The translations under genes were made by a program, and so were the position numbers. This document shows, piece after piece, positions 35,598 through 47,831 of a stretch of 64,000 bases of DNA. This stretch comes from Leptodactylus fallax (Eukaryota; Chordata; Amphibia; Anura; Leptodactylidae). The notes beneath the pieces were generated by a model. That model saw only the letters and a program-made list of their open reading frames with translations. It did not search any database and was not told where the DNA came from. Each line of letters opens with the position of its first letter. Position 1 is the stretch's first letter. The stretch covers positions 1,407,001 to 1,471,000 of the forward strand of contig CAMRHE010000156.1 in assembly GCA_947044405.1 (NCBI GenBank), given 5' to 3'.

Positions 35598-37343
35598 GAA
35601 AGCCATCTTGCAAGCATGACTTTTTCTTTTATCAGAAAAGTAAAAGAACATGCTGGAAAAATGCTTGTCTTTTTTTTTTTTTAACATGAGGCTGACTGCA
35701 GATGGACACCTATGACGGATGAGACATATTAAATAACGGTAGTGTGAACACTCCCTTGTACAATTTTCCAATACACTTTCTGTATCAATTCCTCACGGTT
35801 TTCTAGATCTTTGCTTGCTGTCATTCTGCTTACTCCCAGTGGATAAAAATCAATCCATGGTTATGTGATGGACACACAGATGCACAGCTTGATAAGGTGC
35901 ATTCACATATGTCCAGCACAGCTGTCAGTTTACCTCCGGCATGATGCACACAAGCCGAAGGGAAACTGATTCCGGGACGGATCCCATAGTTTTCTATAAA
36001 AAATACTGAAAAAAACGCCGGAATTAATGTTTTTTCGCCAACTTACCTTACAAAAATATGCTACAAAAAGTGATCAAAAAGTCATATGTACCCCAAAACA
36101 AAATCAAAATCGCCTCTCAGAAAATGGCGATGCAAAGATAATTGATTTCTTTCCCCGAATGGGTTTTTGTTCTGCAAAATTAGTAACGCATAAAAAAACA
36201 ATATCAATGAAGTATCGCTGTAACCGTACCGACCCACAGAATAAAGGTAACGTGTTACTTATGCTGTACGCTGCATGGCAAAAAATTTAAAATTTAATTT
36301 AAACCGCAATGTCAGAATTGATGTTTTTTTTTTATAATCCACTATAAAATGAGTTGATAAAATTTATTCAATAAGTTATAGGCACCCAAAACTGGTGTCA
36401 TTACAAAATGCATCTCATCCCGCAAACAACAAGACCTCATATGGCGACATCACCAGAAAAATAAAGAAAATATAGCTTGTACAATGTGAAGACAAAATCC
36501 CCCAAAAATCGCCAAATCATTAGAACAAAACTGTGGCAGGAGGGGAATGTATAAGCTGTGCTAATATATATGAGGGTACACCCCAGATTTAGAGCTTACC
36601 GAGGGAAAGTGACCCCCCCCCCTCCTAATCATAGGAGATACTGGGGAAATAGGAGGGAATTACAGCTTACATATTCACTTTTCCTCATCATGCCTGGGAT
36701 ATATAAATAAACTGATATTTAGGCACACAACCAGGTAGAAGGGAGGGAGTGTTATTTGGTTTTTGGCGCACAGATTTAGACGGTTTTGTTTTTGGACGTC
36801 ATGACACTTTTGCAGAACTCTTGAAATGCCAGTAAATGCCAGCTCCCGAGTCTCCAACAAACTGCATCAGGGGTTCATTTCTCAGGTAAGGGCCAAGAGG
36901 GTTGTACTATACAGGTATAACTCATCCTGAAAGTAAAAAGTGATGGTAAACACTGATGACAACTGATGGTTTTGGAGTAGAAATTTGTGAAAAAGACTGA
37001 TGACAACTGATGCATTTTCGCATCAGTTTTGGCATCAGTTGTAATGACTACAGTAAAGGACAAAAAACTGATACTGATGCAACTGACATATGTGAACCTA
37101 CCCTTACCATGTAGATGTCTGATTACTGTGCTGTGACTATAATGAGTCAGAGAAAACCGTGGGGAATTGATACAGAAAGTATATTGGAAAATTCTAGATT
37201 GTTTCAGTATACAAACAATAACATGTGCCTCTCAATATTTGGAAATATCTGAAATTGGACAAACCCTTTATTTTTTTTAATTTTATTATACAATTATTGA
37301 TGTTGTATAATTAAATAGATGTATAGTTTGTTAAATATTTATT
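35598..37343. other. Intron 1, old repeats only
   Basis: 36005-36500 shares words with the core of the TTAA-flanked repeat at 37348 (GATCAAAAAGTCATA, TACCCCAAAA, CGCAAACAACAAGACCTCAT) but lacks its ends. 35880-36005 and 36940-37100 hold short inverted words (ACTGATGACAACTGATG). No gene is seen. Confidence 0.5.
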
Positions 37344-37347
37344 TTAA

Positions 37348-38223
37348 CCCCTTTCCGATCTGCGCTGTACTATTATAGTTAACGCTCATCGCTGTAATAC
37401 CGGCACTCACAGCGGAGGACCAGGACCAGCCGCTGGAGTCGAAAGATACTCCGACTCTGGTGGATTAACCCCCTGCATGCCGTGATCATTAGCGATCACA
37501 GCATCCATGGAGTCTGGGGGCAAGATCGCCCCCCCCTTGTCGCCCCTCAGACACCCCCGCGATAAGATCAAAAGTTCCAAGGGGTTGCCATGGCAGCCAG
37601 GAGGCTGGGCCACAGCCTCCTGACTGACTTTGCATAGTTCCACTAATGTGCGATGTTCTGCAATACTATGTATTGCAGTACATTACACGGGGAATCTGAG
37701 ATCACAGCTTCAACTATAAAAATTTATCAAAAAGTCATACATACCAAACATTGGTACAATAAAAAGTACAACTTGCCCCGCAAATAAAGATCCCTGACAT
37801 ATCTCCGTCAACAATACAGTAAAAAAAGTTATAGGCGTCAGAATACACTGACCCCAGGAAAATCATTCATTTTCAAAAATTGACGTTTTATTTGTAAAAG
37901 CGGTAAAACGTAATACAAACCAATATAAATATGGTATCACCGTAATCGTAATGACCCGCCGGGCAAAGCTGCCATGCCATTTTTAATACAGAGTGAATGC
38001 CGTAAAAACAAAATGCAAAAAATTATAATAGAATTGTGTGTTATTTCACATGGACCCCCAAAACACGTAAATAAAGCTGAACAAAACATTATATGTACCC
38101 CAAAATGGTGGCAAGTACAACTTGTCACACAAAGAATATGAAATAAATTTTGGAAGACGGGGAGGGAAAATATGAAAAGAGTCGGCGAGCATCAATGTAC
38201 GAACTACCCTGCGTCCTTAAAAG
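37348..38223. mobile_element. piggyBac-type non-autonomous element, long form
   Basis: It starts CCCCTTTCCGATCTGCG directly after TTAA (37344-37347). It ends near ACCCTGCGTCCTTAAAAG before TTAA (38224-38227). Both ends align with the short element at 54332-54583 read in the opposite orientation (CCCTTTCCCGCTCTGCG; GAACTACCCTGC). The inner 700 bp are GC-rich near the left and encode nothing recognisable. Class is inferred from TTAA and the CCC start. Confidence 0.65.
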
Positions 38224-38227
38224 TTAA

Positions 38228-38604
38228 AAGAGAACCTGTCACCACCTCCAACATGACAAGCTCTTTACATCAATTAATAGGTGATGCTCCACTGATTCTG
38301 GCACAGTTGAAAATTTTCTCTCTAGCCCCCACTATTCCTGACCAATCAATGCTGTTAATTTTGGTGCCTGATATGCTGTACTGTCAGGAGGGCGATGTCA
38401 GACAGGAGCAGGCAAGAGGTGCAATTCTGAGCTGTTATGACACTGACTACCTGACTGGAGATCTGAATCACACCGCTTACCTGCTCCTGTCTGACACTGC
38501 CCATCTGATATTACAGAGCTTAAATAGAATATCAGGCACCAAAATAAACTGTGCTAGAGAGAAAATTCCAACTGCAATCAGTGGAGCAGCAACTATTAAC
38601 AGAT
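38228..38604. other. Old repeat start AAAAGAGAACCTGTCACCA
   Basis: The opening resembles AAAGGGAACCAGTCATCA at 52352, suggesting another TTAA-flanked family. Inside, CTGTCAGGAGGGCGATGTCA and GGAGATCTGAATCACACC parts are loosely inverted (TGACACTG). No end was found. Confidence 0.4.
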
Positions 38605-38608
38605 GTTA

Positions 38609-38800
38609 TGCAAGGTTCACAGTAGCGTTCGGCTTTCCGTTCTTCGGGTCCGCTTGTGGACCCAAAAACGGAAAGCTAATCCACTTAAAAAGCGGATAAT
38701 ATAATGAGTTATAAAGGGGTCTGCCGGGTTTCCGCATTTTTCAAGCGGATTCGGGGACGGAAACCCAGAATGGAGTTCGAATGTTGGTGTGAACCCAGCC
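38609..38800. repeat. Harbinger-like MITE, TTCACACTAGCG family
   Basis: The ends TGCAAGGTTCACAGTAGCG and TTGGTGTGAACCCAGCC are inverted, with TTA on both sides (38606-38608, 38801-38803). 192 bp. Inner words CTTTCCGTTCTTCGGGTCCG match the copies at 7880 and 1846. Confidence 0.75.
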
Positions 38801-38803
38801 TTA

Positions 38804-39363
38804 AGAACTTGAATTAGTGGAGGTGGCAAAAGGTCCACTTTCATATTTGTTCAATCACTGGATTTTTAATGAACCATTTATGAGTCAGAGTCAGGCTATA
38901 GAAAAATAGAAGAGTTGGTGTTGGTGGTTTGGCTTACAGACTCAACAGCCCTGCTCCCCTGACAACAGATGTTGAGGGAGATCCTTTTGTGCTCAGGGAG
39001 AAAAGCTGTTGCCATAGAGGTTTGGGGGTGGCTTTCTCCCCTCTCTTAGTTCAGTACACATAGTGCTCAGCTAGCCAATTTTGCATATATGTGAGAAACT
39101 GGGTGACAGCTTTCTAGTCTTAAGACTTTTATAAAGACAAAGAGAGCAAATGTTTTCTGTCTGATCTCCTTGTCTTCACTTTCACCTTGTGGGCACTTTA
39201 CAAGATGAAATTCTGCTGAACAGTGTGCCACTACCACTACTAACCGTTCTAATGTCAGAACATTCCAGTATCTAATCTCTCAATATTAATATCCATTAGT
39301 CTCTATTCCAATGTGACATATTTGCAGCGCAAATTGTCCCTTCTATAATATAAAAATCACAGT
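38804..39363. other. Intron 1, no feature seen
   Basis: No repeat terminus or coding frame was recognised in this stretch. Confidence 0.5.
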
Positions 39364-39371
39364 AAAATTAC

Positions 39372-39776
39372 TAGAGATGAGCGAATTTATTCGGCAGTTC
39401 GATTGGAAGTTCCAAAAAAATTTGCTTCAATCCGAATTGCTTTGCGGCGAATAAACAGCTATTTCCGGGTTGCAGAGAGCCTGGGTGGGCGGCAAAATGG
39501 CGGAAGCCCTTGGATGCCGCGGTCATGTCTCTCTCTCTCTCTCTCTCTCTCCAGCACGGGCAACGTTTATTCATGTGGAAGGATCTGCTAACAAGCAAAG
39601 ACACGCCTACCCAATCACATCACTAGTGAATATCTTGTGACCGTCTGATGTCACAAAGGTCCTTACTAAATATTCGTTACTGTGAAGCATCAGGAAATCC
39701 GGAATCGTGGCAAATCGAAGATTTCCTGAAATTCAGATCGAATTCCACTTCTGCAGAATCGATTCGCTCATCTCTA
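39372..39776. mobile_element. hAT-type MITE with 8-bp duplication
   Basis: The ends TAGAGATGAGCGAA and TTCGCTCATCTCTA are perfect inverted repeats. AAAATTAC flanks both sides (39364-39371 and 39777-39784), the 8-bp target duplication of hAT elements. 405 bp, with a (TC)n run at 39526-39552. Non-coding. Confidence 0.9.
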
Positions 39777-39784
39777 AAAATTAC

Positions 39785-41380
39785 CTTTCAATACATGTTT
39801 TTTTGCTGTAATATTACTACAACAGTGGAGCACAGTTTTATAGAAATACTTGTAGAACTTCTAGAAGTTTCTATAAAGTGCCACACCACAGTACTAGCAT
39901 AAAGCGTGTAAGTAAACTTTTTACATCATCATCCCTGAGGCAAATACAGTAAGTAGAAGAATTAGTGCATGTGACTACAGCAACTATTTAATATGCCATA
40001 TTGTACTGTATCATTTATCATGATTCTGGTTGTACTGTTATGTATTCTATTTATATACTATGTGGTTCATATGATCAATGAGTCACTGTCACAAGAATAT
40101 TACAAGTACTAGGCCTCAAGCTACAGGAGGAAGCCAGGTCAGATGCTGCACAATGTAAAGAAAAAGTTATGCCCCCTCTATTCTATGGATTTAAACAGTT
40201 AAATAGCCAACATCTGGCTCTGTGGATGGCAGCAGGGGATGTACCACCGTATATAAAAAAAATGGACCTATAACATTGCCCTTTTGGTTTATTGGTTGTC
40301 ACTAAGCTTTTCTGTAAAGATATATAACCAACTAGCAGCTGGGTAAAATCCAACTACTTGACTCAAACATACTCCAAGTAGACTTATTTTAGTGGGAAAA
40401 TAGTACTAATGTAAATGGAAAAAGTATACTATATAATCCAAATACAATGGGAAGGTATGGTCAGGAAGGATTACTTATTACCCAGTAACCTAATCAGAAT
40501 ATCTAGAATTTCACACTGGGCTGAAAAATACCGTCTTTATGTAGTAGGTAATATAAAGAAGTAAATGTTCTCTGCACAGAGGATGCATTGTGTATCACAA
40601 TCCTTATAAGCTTCAGATATGCAATAATATCAGGAGCTACTCTCTACACTGTTATTAAATATTACAGTAAAGGTTCTCAAAATGACAATCTGCTCCTGAA
40701 AAACCTCTTGTATTCTCTGCTCACCGGCTCTGCTCCCTAATTCAAAGCATAAAGAACATACACATACCAGGCACCTGATCTGGGACAGAGCCAACCAAGG
40801 CCAAGTGCCAGCTTAGACATTGTGAGCAAACGTCTCCTTAGCATGGATTCATTTCACTCAGGACACATACAGGTAAGCAAACAATTACTTTCAGTTCTAC
40901 AGATTCAGTCTGCCATGTAAAAAAGGCACTTTAAACAAGGAAATCTATAGGATACCCAAAAGAGTTAAAGCATACCTCCAGTTATACAATTTCTTTTCAT
41001 AACTTAATAGTAAAGATGAAAAAAAAAAAAAAAAAAAAGAAACTTTGTAATCTATTTTATTAAAAAAAAATGTGTTCTATTCTCCTCTTATAAAGCTGTT
41101 CTCCTCCTTATCTTCAATCAGACTGTGTGCATACATATTAAGTCCTCACACACAGAACTCTATGGAGAAGGGAAGGGGAGGCTGCTGCCGGCTATTTGAA
41201 GGGAGTCTCCAACCTCCCCCAAGCGTATTCAGCTGACACCCCTCATTTGCATAAAACTTCAAACTGGGTTTTCTCCAAATCTACAATAGTGAAGTACAAA
41301 ACAAAGGTATGTTGTTTATCATGGTAATGTGCCCTGTAACACAGTGAGTTCATATGACTGACAGTTTTGTATGGGCATCA
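39785..41380. other. Intron 1, no gene recognised
   Basis: A poly(A) tract lies at 41019-41038. The 41090-41280 stretch (AGGGAGTCTCCAACC, CTCATTTGCATAAAAC) may be a remnant of the AAAGGGAGTCTACCA family. Nothing coding was recognised. Confidence 0.45.
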
Positions 41381-41522
41381 TTAACACTAGAAGTCCCAGA
41401 GAGGGGTCATTTAACATTTCTACCTTTGGAACCCAGAGACAAATGACCTGAAGGATTTAAGCAAACAACCTATAATCACCGCTTTTGTTCTGTAATTAAG
41501 GCCATTACTGTCACACCACAGG

Positions 41523-41548
41523 ATTTACAATAGGCTGCTGTGGGGGGC

Positions 41549-41594
<46 letters not shown>

Positions 41595-41897
41595 TGTGTA
41601 TGTGTGTGTGAGTGGCATGTCCTTCTTGTGTGACTCACTCAGTAACTGCGATTTTTTTGCGATTTTTTTTTTTTTCTGCACCCATTTACTTGAATCTAAA
41701 TATACAAAAATGTAAATATACAAAAGAACAACTGTTATTTGTTTCCATGCTTTTTATTTTTGTTATGAAAATAATAAAAAAAATACAAGGAATAAAACAA
41801 TTCCACACATATTTACAATAGGCTGCTGTGGGGGGCTGCGTGTGTGTGTGTGAGTGGCATGTCCTTCTTGTGTGACTAGCATTTCAGCACTCACTCA
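41523..41897. repeat. Duplicated transposase 3' flank with (TG)n
   Basis: ATTTACAATAGGCTGCTGTG through GTGGCATGTCCTTCTTGTGT occurs at 41523-41634 and again at 41811-41876. The first copy carries an expanded TG run (41551-41592). It rejoins the CACTCAGTAA end without the stop-codon segment. A local duplication inside the piggyBac 3' region is the simplest explanation. Confidence 0.8.
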
Positions 41898-43626
41898 GCA
41901 GTCTGTCTGCACTGTCGGAACATACCTGGCACTGCCTGGGTATGTCCCTGGTACATTTGCCACACGTGTATTTGTAGCAGTCAACACATTTCTCAGTTGC
42001 ACAATTGTTCGTGCATCGATGGTTGACCTGACACTTCGCCCTTTTGCCAGGGCTGGGTGTGGAAGGTTGTTGCCGAAGGAGTTTCTCCTTGCATGCCTTC
42101 TTTTCAGTCACATGAGAGCCACCTAACTCTTTTGCAAGCTCAACCAGGAAGTCCACCCGTCTCTCCTGCACCCCAGTGCATGCCTGATAAAGAACATGAG
42201 CATTCAGTGCTGCCATGTCAATCATGTTGTAGAACACGGCGAATGGCCATCTCCGTGTTCCTGCACGCACGCTGTACTCCCGCACCATTTGGTCCATTAC
42301 ATCCACACCGCACTTTGTGTGGTTGTATTGTGTGACCGTGTTTGGCTTCCTTTTGTTGGTATCCTCAGTCTCAACCACGCTGTGCATGCTGCTGAGAATG
42401 TAGACGGCCTTCTTTCGTTTGGGTGCATACACTGTCAGTGTGGCACCAGTGGTTGAAAACACCTGAGTGGTGAATTCAGTGCGGTCCATCTGTCTAGCGG
42501 ATTGAGGAATTTCCCGGCGACTCTTGTTGACTGTGCCGAGGATAGTGGTTTTCCGGCTAAGCAGTCGTTGTGCAAGTGACAATGATGTAAAGAAATTGTC
42601 CGTGGTTACAGTTCTGCCCTTGTCCACGAATGGTTCCATCAGCCTCATCACTACAGTTTCGGACAGTCTCTCCCCGCTGGGACAACTGGGGTCCTTGCCA
42701 AGATATGGGAGGACATTACAGATGTACTTTGATTTCAAGTCGCAAGCCACCCAAAACTTGATGCCAAACTTGTCTGGTTTTGTTGCAATGTATTGCAGAA
42801 AACAGCAGCGAGTCTTTGACGGGAAAAGCTGTTCATCAATAGTGATGTGTCGACCAGGGTTGTAGGATGCGATGCAGTTGGTGACAAACGATCTCCACAC
42901 ATCGGAGATTGCAGCAAACTTATCGGTCTCCACTCGCTCACTGCGTGTGAACATGTCATCAAAGCGTAGGTGTTGCATGATGTCTTGGAAGCGGTTTCGG
43001 GTCATAGTTGCAATGATCCTTGGGTTTGCTAGGTTTGCTGACCAGCTGTCATGTAGTGATGGAACCTTGGTAACCCCCCGCAAGATAATGACTGAAATAA
43101 ATGCCATTAGTTCCGGGAGACCCATGAACCAATCCACCTGCTCCGTGTGACGTGCATGTTGAGTAGTCCATTCTTGAATGCTACGAAGCATGTCAAGAGT
43201 GATAAAACAGAGGAAGCTCTGAAGGCGACTCCGGACACTTCGTCTGGCCTTAGCACTTGGCTCTCCATCTGTAGGGTACGGTTCTATTGGGGTGAAATGG
43301 AGACGTTTCCCCACTTCTACTTCACGCCACACTGTGCCATCTTTTGCGGTCTCTGTCGGCTCACTCGCCAACCGAGCTCTCTTTTTTGGTAGAGGAGGAG
43401 TCTCCTCATCTGCAAGATAAATAATTTCAAATTAACATTTTGTTTTGGTTCTAAATAAAAAAGATAGTCAGGAAATAAAAATCGGTAATTTGAAAAAAAT
43501 CTAACCTGAAGACAGCTCAGAGTCCGAATCCAGTTGAAGGACTATGTCTTCTCCATCTGAGTCAGAAGGGTTGGTGTTGCTCAGGATCAGTTCCAATGCC
43601 TGTTGAATGGTGTGCCTTCTCTGCAT
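41884..43626 (-). CDS. piggyBac transposase, two exons, intact
   Basis: Exon 1 (43506-43626) starts MQRRHTIQQALELIL and is acidic (DSDGED, DSDSELSS). A 96-bp intron (43410-43505) has donor CAG/GTTAGA and acceptor TTATCTTGCAG. Exon 2 (41884-43409) opens DEETPPLPKKRARL, a likely nuclear signal. The total is 548 residues. The catalytic aspartates are visible in ITIDEQLFPSK, VTTDNFFTS and CGVDVMDQM, and the fold core includes CDLKSKYICN. The C terminus has a Cys-rich finger (NNCATEKCVDC, CGKC, CQVC) that binds terminal DNA in this family. The upstream in-frame ATG at 43683 is an alternative start. It is on the same strand as ANKH, within intron 1. Confidence 0.93.
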
Positions 43627-44131
43627 TTTGTTTCTTGTGAACAAAATAGGTGAAGCAGTCCCTTCACATCCCCCACAGCACAAAAGGCTGCATGCAAATT
43701 TGCTAAGGTGTTAGCAACCTTATGCATATTCCCAGCACAACAATGCAGCTGGGGGATGGGCAGACACACTCAAGAGCATCTTACATTCTTTTGTTTACAC
43801 TCTCTTACAAGACCTGAGGTGGATCAACACAATTGCCCCCTGCAGATTCCTCAGACAATGGCCACATTTACAAATGAAAGGATGCTAATTGGAGCCATCA
43901 GAGTTGTCTGTTTGGACTAAGGGTCATTTGACCCTCTTTCAGGACTTCAAGGGGGAGCTCGAAATTTCTGGGACTTCTAGTGTTAATTCTTAAAGCGCCA
44001 CAGTTTCATAACGAAGACACAACCTTAGGCATACATTTACGAATGAACATCTCATTACTTCTATACATAGCCTTTATGGTGGTTGCATTATACCTTCATG
44101 CCTATACAGTACACCAAAAGTGAAGAAAACC

Positions 44132-44485
44132 TTGAGGGCATGTTCACACAGATCCCACCTCAAAAAATGCATCCCAAATTTCCCATTCATTTCAATGGGA
44201 ATCAGTAGTAGCATCATGAGCTATCTTCAGGTGGATTCCACCATTGAAATAGGAGGCAGTAAAAACTGAAAACCACTGCAAAAACAACAGTGGTTCGCGA
44301 AAACCACTGCAAAAACAACAGCTAGTGTTTTTTTTCTGTCTCCCATTCATTGTAATGGGGTTTCTATCTGAAGATATGTCCTGACTAAAAAAAAAAAAAA
44401 AGGCTAGAGAAAAATCTGCCTGACTCCCATTGAAATAAATGGAAGAGTATGAAGATGTTTTTTTAAGCAGATGTGAATTTACCCT
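44132..44485. repeat. Probable palindromic MITE
   Basis: The left GAGGGCATGTTCACACAGAT and the right CAGATGTGAATTTACCCTTA are imperfect inverted repeats. Inner words (TCCCATTCATTTCAATGGGA; AATGGGAG) fold locally, and AAAACCACTGCAAAAACAAC is directly repeated at 44270 and 44299. Edges are approximate; the Helitron begins directly after it. Confidence 0.5.
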
Positions 44486-44487
44486 TA

Positions 44488-46284
44488 TCTCTTATATATA
44501 TAAAAATGAGTTCCTGTCTGTCTGTCTGTCTGTTCTTTATGCGCGACCAAACGACTGGACCGATCCTCACCAAATTTGGCACACATGTACATCAGGTGTC
44601 CGGGAATATTATAGACTGGGTCTCAGCATTTTTGGACGTACCATTCCTGAGATACAGTATTCCCAAAAAATGACCAGCATTAGTCTATACAAGCCTGCAA
44701 GTCTTTCACTCATATTCCAATTGCCATACACACGGTCACATGTCCCTTATCAGCCAATAACAGCTCGCAGGCGCTTACTCTCCTCAGGCACACGGGTTTC
44801 CATAGCAACCAAGCTATGTATGACCTGTATTAGTGAATAGCAGTTCACAGGACCTTAAATATTCAGTCATATCACGTGTATCAGCCAATATAAGTTCACA
44901 TTTAATTTACCAGGTTTCCATAACAACACAGCCATAAATAGACTGTACCTATACTGGACTCAGTGGCGTAACTAGCAATGGCAGGGCCCCAAGGCGAACA
45001 TTTGACATGGAGCCCCCCCCCCCCGGCAACCCCCCAGGCACAAACTGCATTTCTGGACACACTATTATGCCCCATAGTGGCCCCTGCATACACTATTAGG
45101 CCTCATAGTGGCCCTTGCACACAGTATTCTGCCCCATAGTGGCCCCTGCACACAGTATCATAGTGGCTCCTTCATATAGTATTATGCGCACTTCCCGCTA
45201 CTTCTTCAATGTTGGACAAGATGTCACGTGAGCCAGGCATGTATCGCAACGCATAATGACGTCGGACTGGCCCACCGACATCTAGGACACCACCAAGGAG
45301 GCCCGAAGTCTGCTGAAAAGACCCTAGAGTATAATGATAGCAGTGTTTGTGGGGTTCACGGCCCACAGGCCTTACTTATCAATCCCCGCTCCTGCTCACA
45401 GCCGCCTCTGCAGAAGGTGAAGTGCAGGCGGGCCGTGAGCAGGAGTGGGGATTGGTAAGTAAATAGGGCCCGTTACCTGCTGGTGTTAAAAAAAAAAAAA
45501 AAACATCAGAGGCCCACCGGGTCCCCTAATATCCCGGGCCCTGTGGCAGCTGCTACCACTGCTAAACCGGTATTTACACCACTGACTGGACTGCCATACT
45601 GGATGTCAGCATTCTTATAAATTCAAACGTTTCTTAAACTACTCATGTCCCCTGCAGCAAAACGCATGGCTGCTGCTCAAGCTAATGAAAACTCTCAGCA
45701 GACCCAAGGCTGTCTCCAATCTGATGAGGTATGTTACAGACAACAGCGAGCTGCTGAAACTCCCCAGCAGACCCAAGCCCGTCTCCAATCTGACAAAGCA
45801 TTGTCAGCCACATGCATACAGCTGCACTCCAGGTTTCAATAACAACCCAGCCATTTTACACAAGGTCACATACACACAGCTTTACTCCAGGTTTTCCATA
45901 ACAACTGATCGCAGGTTTTTCACTGATATCCAAACTGAGATGAACATGATCACATGACACTTATGGACCAATGGAAAATCGCAGGTTCAGTCTTGACATA
46001 CACACAGCTTTACACCAGGTTTCCATAGCAACCAAGCTATTTATGTCCTGTATGAGTCAATAGCAGTTCGCAGGTCCTTAAATATCCAGTCATATGACGT
46101 GTATTAGCCAATGTAAGTTCACATTTCATTTACCAGGTTTCCATAGCAACACAGCCATAAATAGACTATACCTATACTGGACTGCCATACTGGATGTCAA
46201 GTGCAAAACTGGCCAATTCTTATGGGGTCATTACACAAACAAAAAATGAAATATACCCGTGCGAAGCCGGGTACCTTCCTCTAG
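44488..46284 (+). mobile_element. Non-autonomous Helitron
   Basis: It starts TCTCTTATATATATAAAAAT after A, and ends CTAG before T at 46284. An 18-nt hairpin (ACCCG/CGGGT, 46255-46272) sits 8 nt before CTAG. These are the canonical Helitron ends. A (CTGT)n run follows the start. An internal frame (45645-45790) resembles Helitron-associated AKRMAAAQANE / RQQRAAETPQQTQARLQSD repeats. No Rep or helicase is present. A 230-bp segment is duplicated (44736-44960 with 45593-45611 versus 45949-46202), and a hAT element splits the first copy. Confidence 0.88.
44961..45584. mobile_element. hAT-type element inside the Helitron
   Basis: The ends CAGTGGCGTAACTAG and its mirror TTTACACCACTG, with ACTGGACT duplicated on both sides (44953-44960, 45585-45592), prove hAT insertion. 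The second copy of the Helitron segment shows the empty site ACTGGACTGCC at 46181-46191. The 624 bp include an inverted, diverged array of the 33-bp minisatellite (45055-45180) and a C-run at 45014-45023. Non-coding. Confidence 0.95.
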
Positions 46285-46329
46285 TAAAGGATAAATATAA
46301 AAAAACTAAATCAAAACTCCAGAGTTTTA

Positions 46330-46928
46330 GGGGGAGTTCACACTACCGTTGGTGACCGTTAGTAGTGTCCGTTGCTATTGTCCGTTACAAGATTTTAGCA
46401 TCGGACACTAGCTGAACCGTCAGAAATCCGTTAAAATTTCCATTCATTTCAATGGGTTTTTATATTGTGTCCATTTACATCAAATCCGTCAGAAGTCCGT
46501 TATTTTTTCGCGGACAAAAAATCCTACATGCAGGACTTTTTGTCCGTTTGAAAAAAACGGATTCTTGACGGACAGCAAGTGTCCGTTATTTTTTTTTAAC
46601 ATTGAAGTCTATGGGTAACAGACTTATAACAGACAGTAACTGACAGCCATCAGTTACTGTCCGTTATTTTATATCTGTTTTTTCCTGCGCATGCTCAGAA
46701 AGCAAAAATAAAAACGGACAGTGTTAAAAAACGGACACTAACTGATGCTAATGTGTCCGTTGTTTTAAACTAATCCATTAATTGGATCAGTTAAAAAAAC
46801 GGACACATTAACATCAGTTAGTGTCCGTTTTTGTCTGTTATGATAGGTGTCCGTTTTTGTTTTTTTTTGTTTTTCTTTTTTTAAAGGACACTATCAGAAC
46901 GGACATCAACGGTAGTGTGAACCCTGCC
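46330..46928. repeat. Long palindromic MITE, TTCACACTACCGTT family
   Basis: GGGGGAGTTCACACTACCGT at the left and ACGGTAGTGTGAACCCTGCC at the right are inverted, flanked by TTA (46327-46329, 46929-46931). 599 bp built from repeated GTCCGTT and AACGGAC words, so it can fold along its length. The same family, opposite orientation, begins at 63705. Non-coding. Confidence 0.85.
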
Positions 46929-46931
46929 TTA

Positions 46932-47829
46932 ACGTGAAATGTACAGCAAGTTATAAGTAAAATAAACTAGATTAGAGTTCAATATGGGAACACAGAAATA
47001 ATAGATAATTTGTATCTAGTCTTTAACAGCAAATGATTCAGCTAGCGGAGACTCCGCCACAGAAACTGACAAAAATCAGCAGAGAGAAAAGTCCTGCATG
47101 GTTTCAGTATAAAAATGGCGGAAACCCGATGGCCCCATTATAGTCGAGGTAACCACTGTTTTAGCGGTCCAACTCTCCATCATTCGTGTCGTCCCGGACC
47201 AGACTAACGGAGAGCACAGCGCAAGTGTGAACCTAGCCTTAACTAGCAGTTAAAATCTTACTATATGATTCTGTTTGTCCATTGATCCTGTGACCCAGAC
47301 ATTACGCCATGTGCATTAATTACTTCTTTACCCTCTAAGATTTGATATATTCCCCAGTGGCATAAAAACAAATCCAATCTTATCTGCTACAGATGAAAAA
47401 TCTTACACAAGAAAAATTAAAATGCAGCAACCCCCATGCTGTGATTTTTCATTGTCAGCAGGGTACTATTTTGTACAGAGTTCTCGCCATTAATATTTTT
47501 AGCATTTCCTGAAGGTTGGTGTAAAATATATTTCTTTAGCAATTCCAAATATAGAGGAATCGAGTGTTTTTTCCAAATTAGATCTATGATGACTAACCTA
47601 GAATACAGTTGGCCCAGTCATGTTGTTGTTAGGTATATAAATACATGATAGCACTTTCATGTCACTGTATTATGGGGGTTAGTCTTCATCAGCATCCAGC
47701 TGTTTTATTTTCTGACGGCAAAATATTCTCTATGCCTCTGTATGAAATCGGAGACATATGGAGTTACAGTGCAGCCCCACTGGTTTAATTGTCTGCTGCC
47801 AGATGTCAGTCCAGGACTGCACTTTTTCC
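46932..47829. other. Intron 1 with one MITE remnant
   Basis: 47040-47240 ends GCAAGTGTGAACCTAGCC before TTA and shares CGGAGACTCC, AAAGTCCTGCATGG words with other palindromic copies, but the left end is lost. The rest shows nothing recognisable. Confidence 0.45.
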
Positions 47830-47831
47830 TA

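Larger units (their letters stand above)
41385..43982 (-). mobile_element. Complete piggyBac-type transposon
   Basis: The ends CACTAGAAGTCCCAGA and its mirror TCTGGGACTTCTAGTG lie directly inside TTAA on each side (41381-41384, 43983-43986). A second, inner repeat GGGTCATTT / GGGTCATTTGACCC sits about 25-60 bp in. At 2598 bp with a spliced, uninterrupted transposase it looks autonomous and young. Confidence 0.95.
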
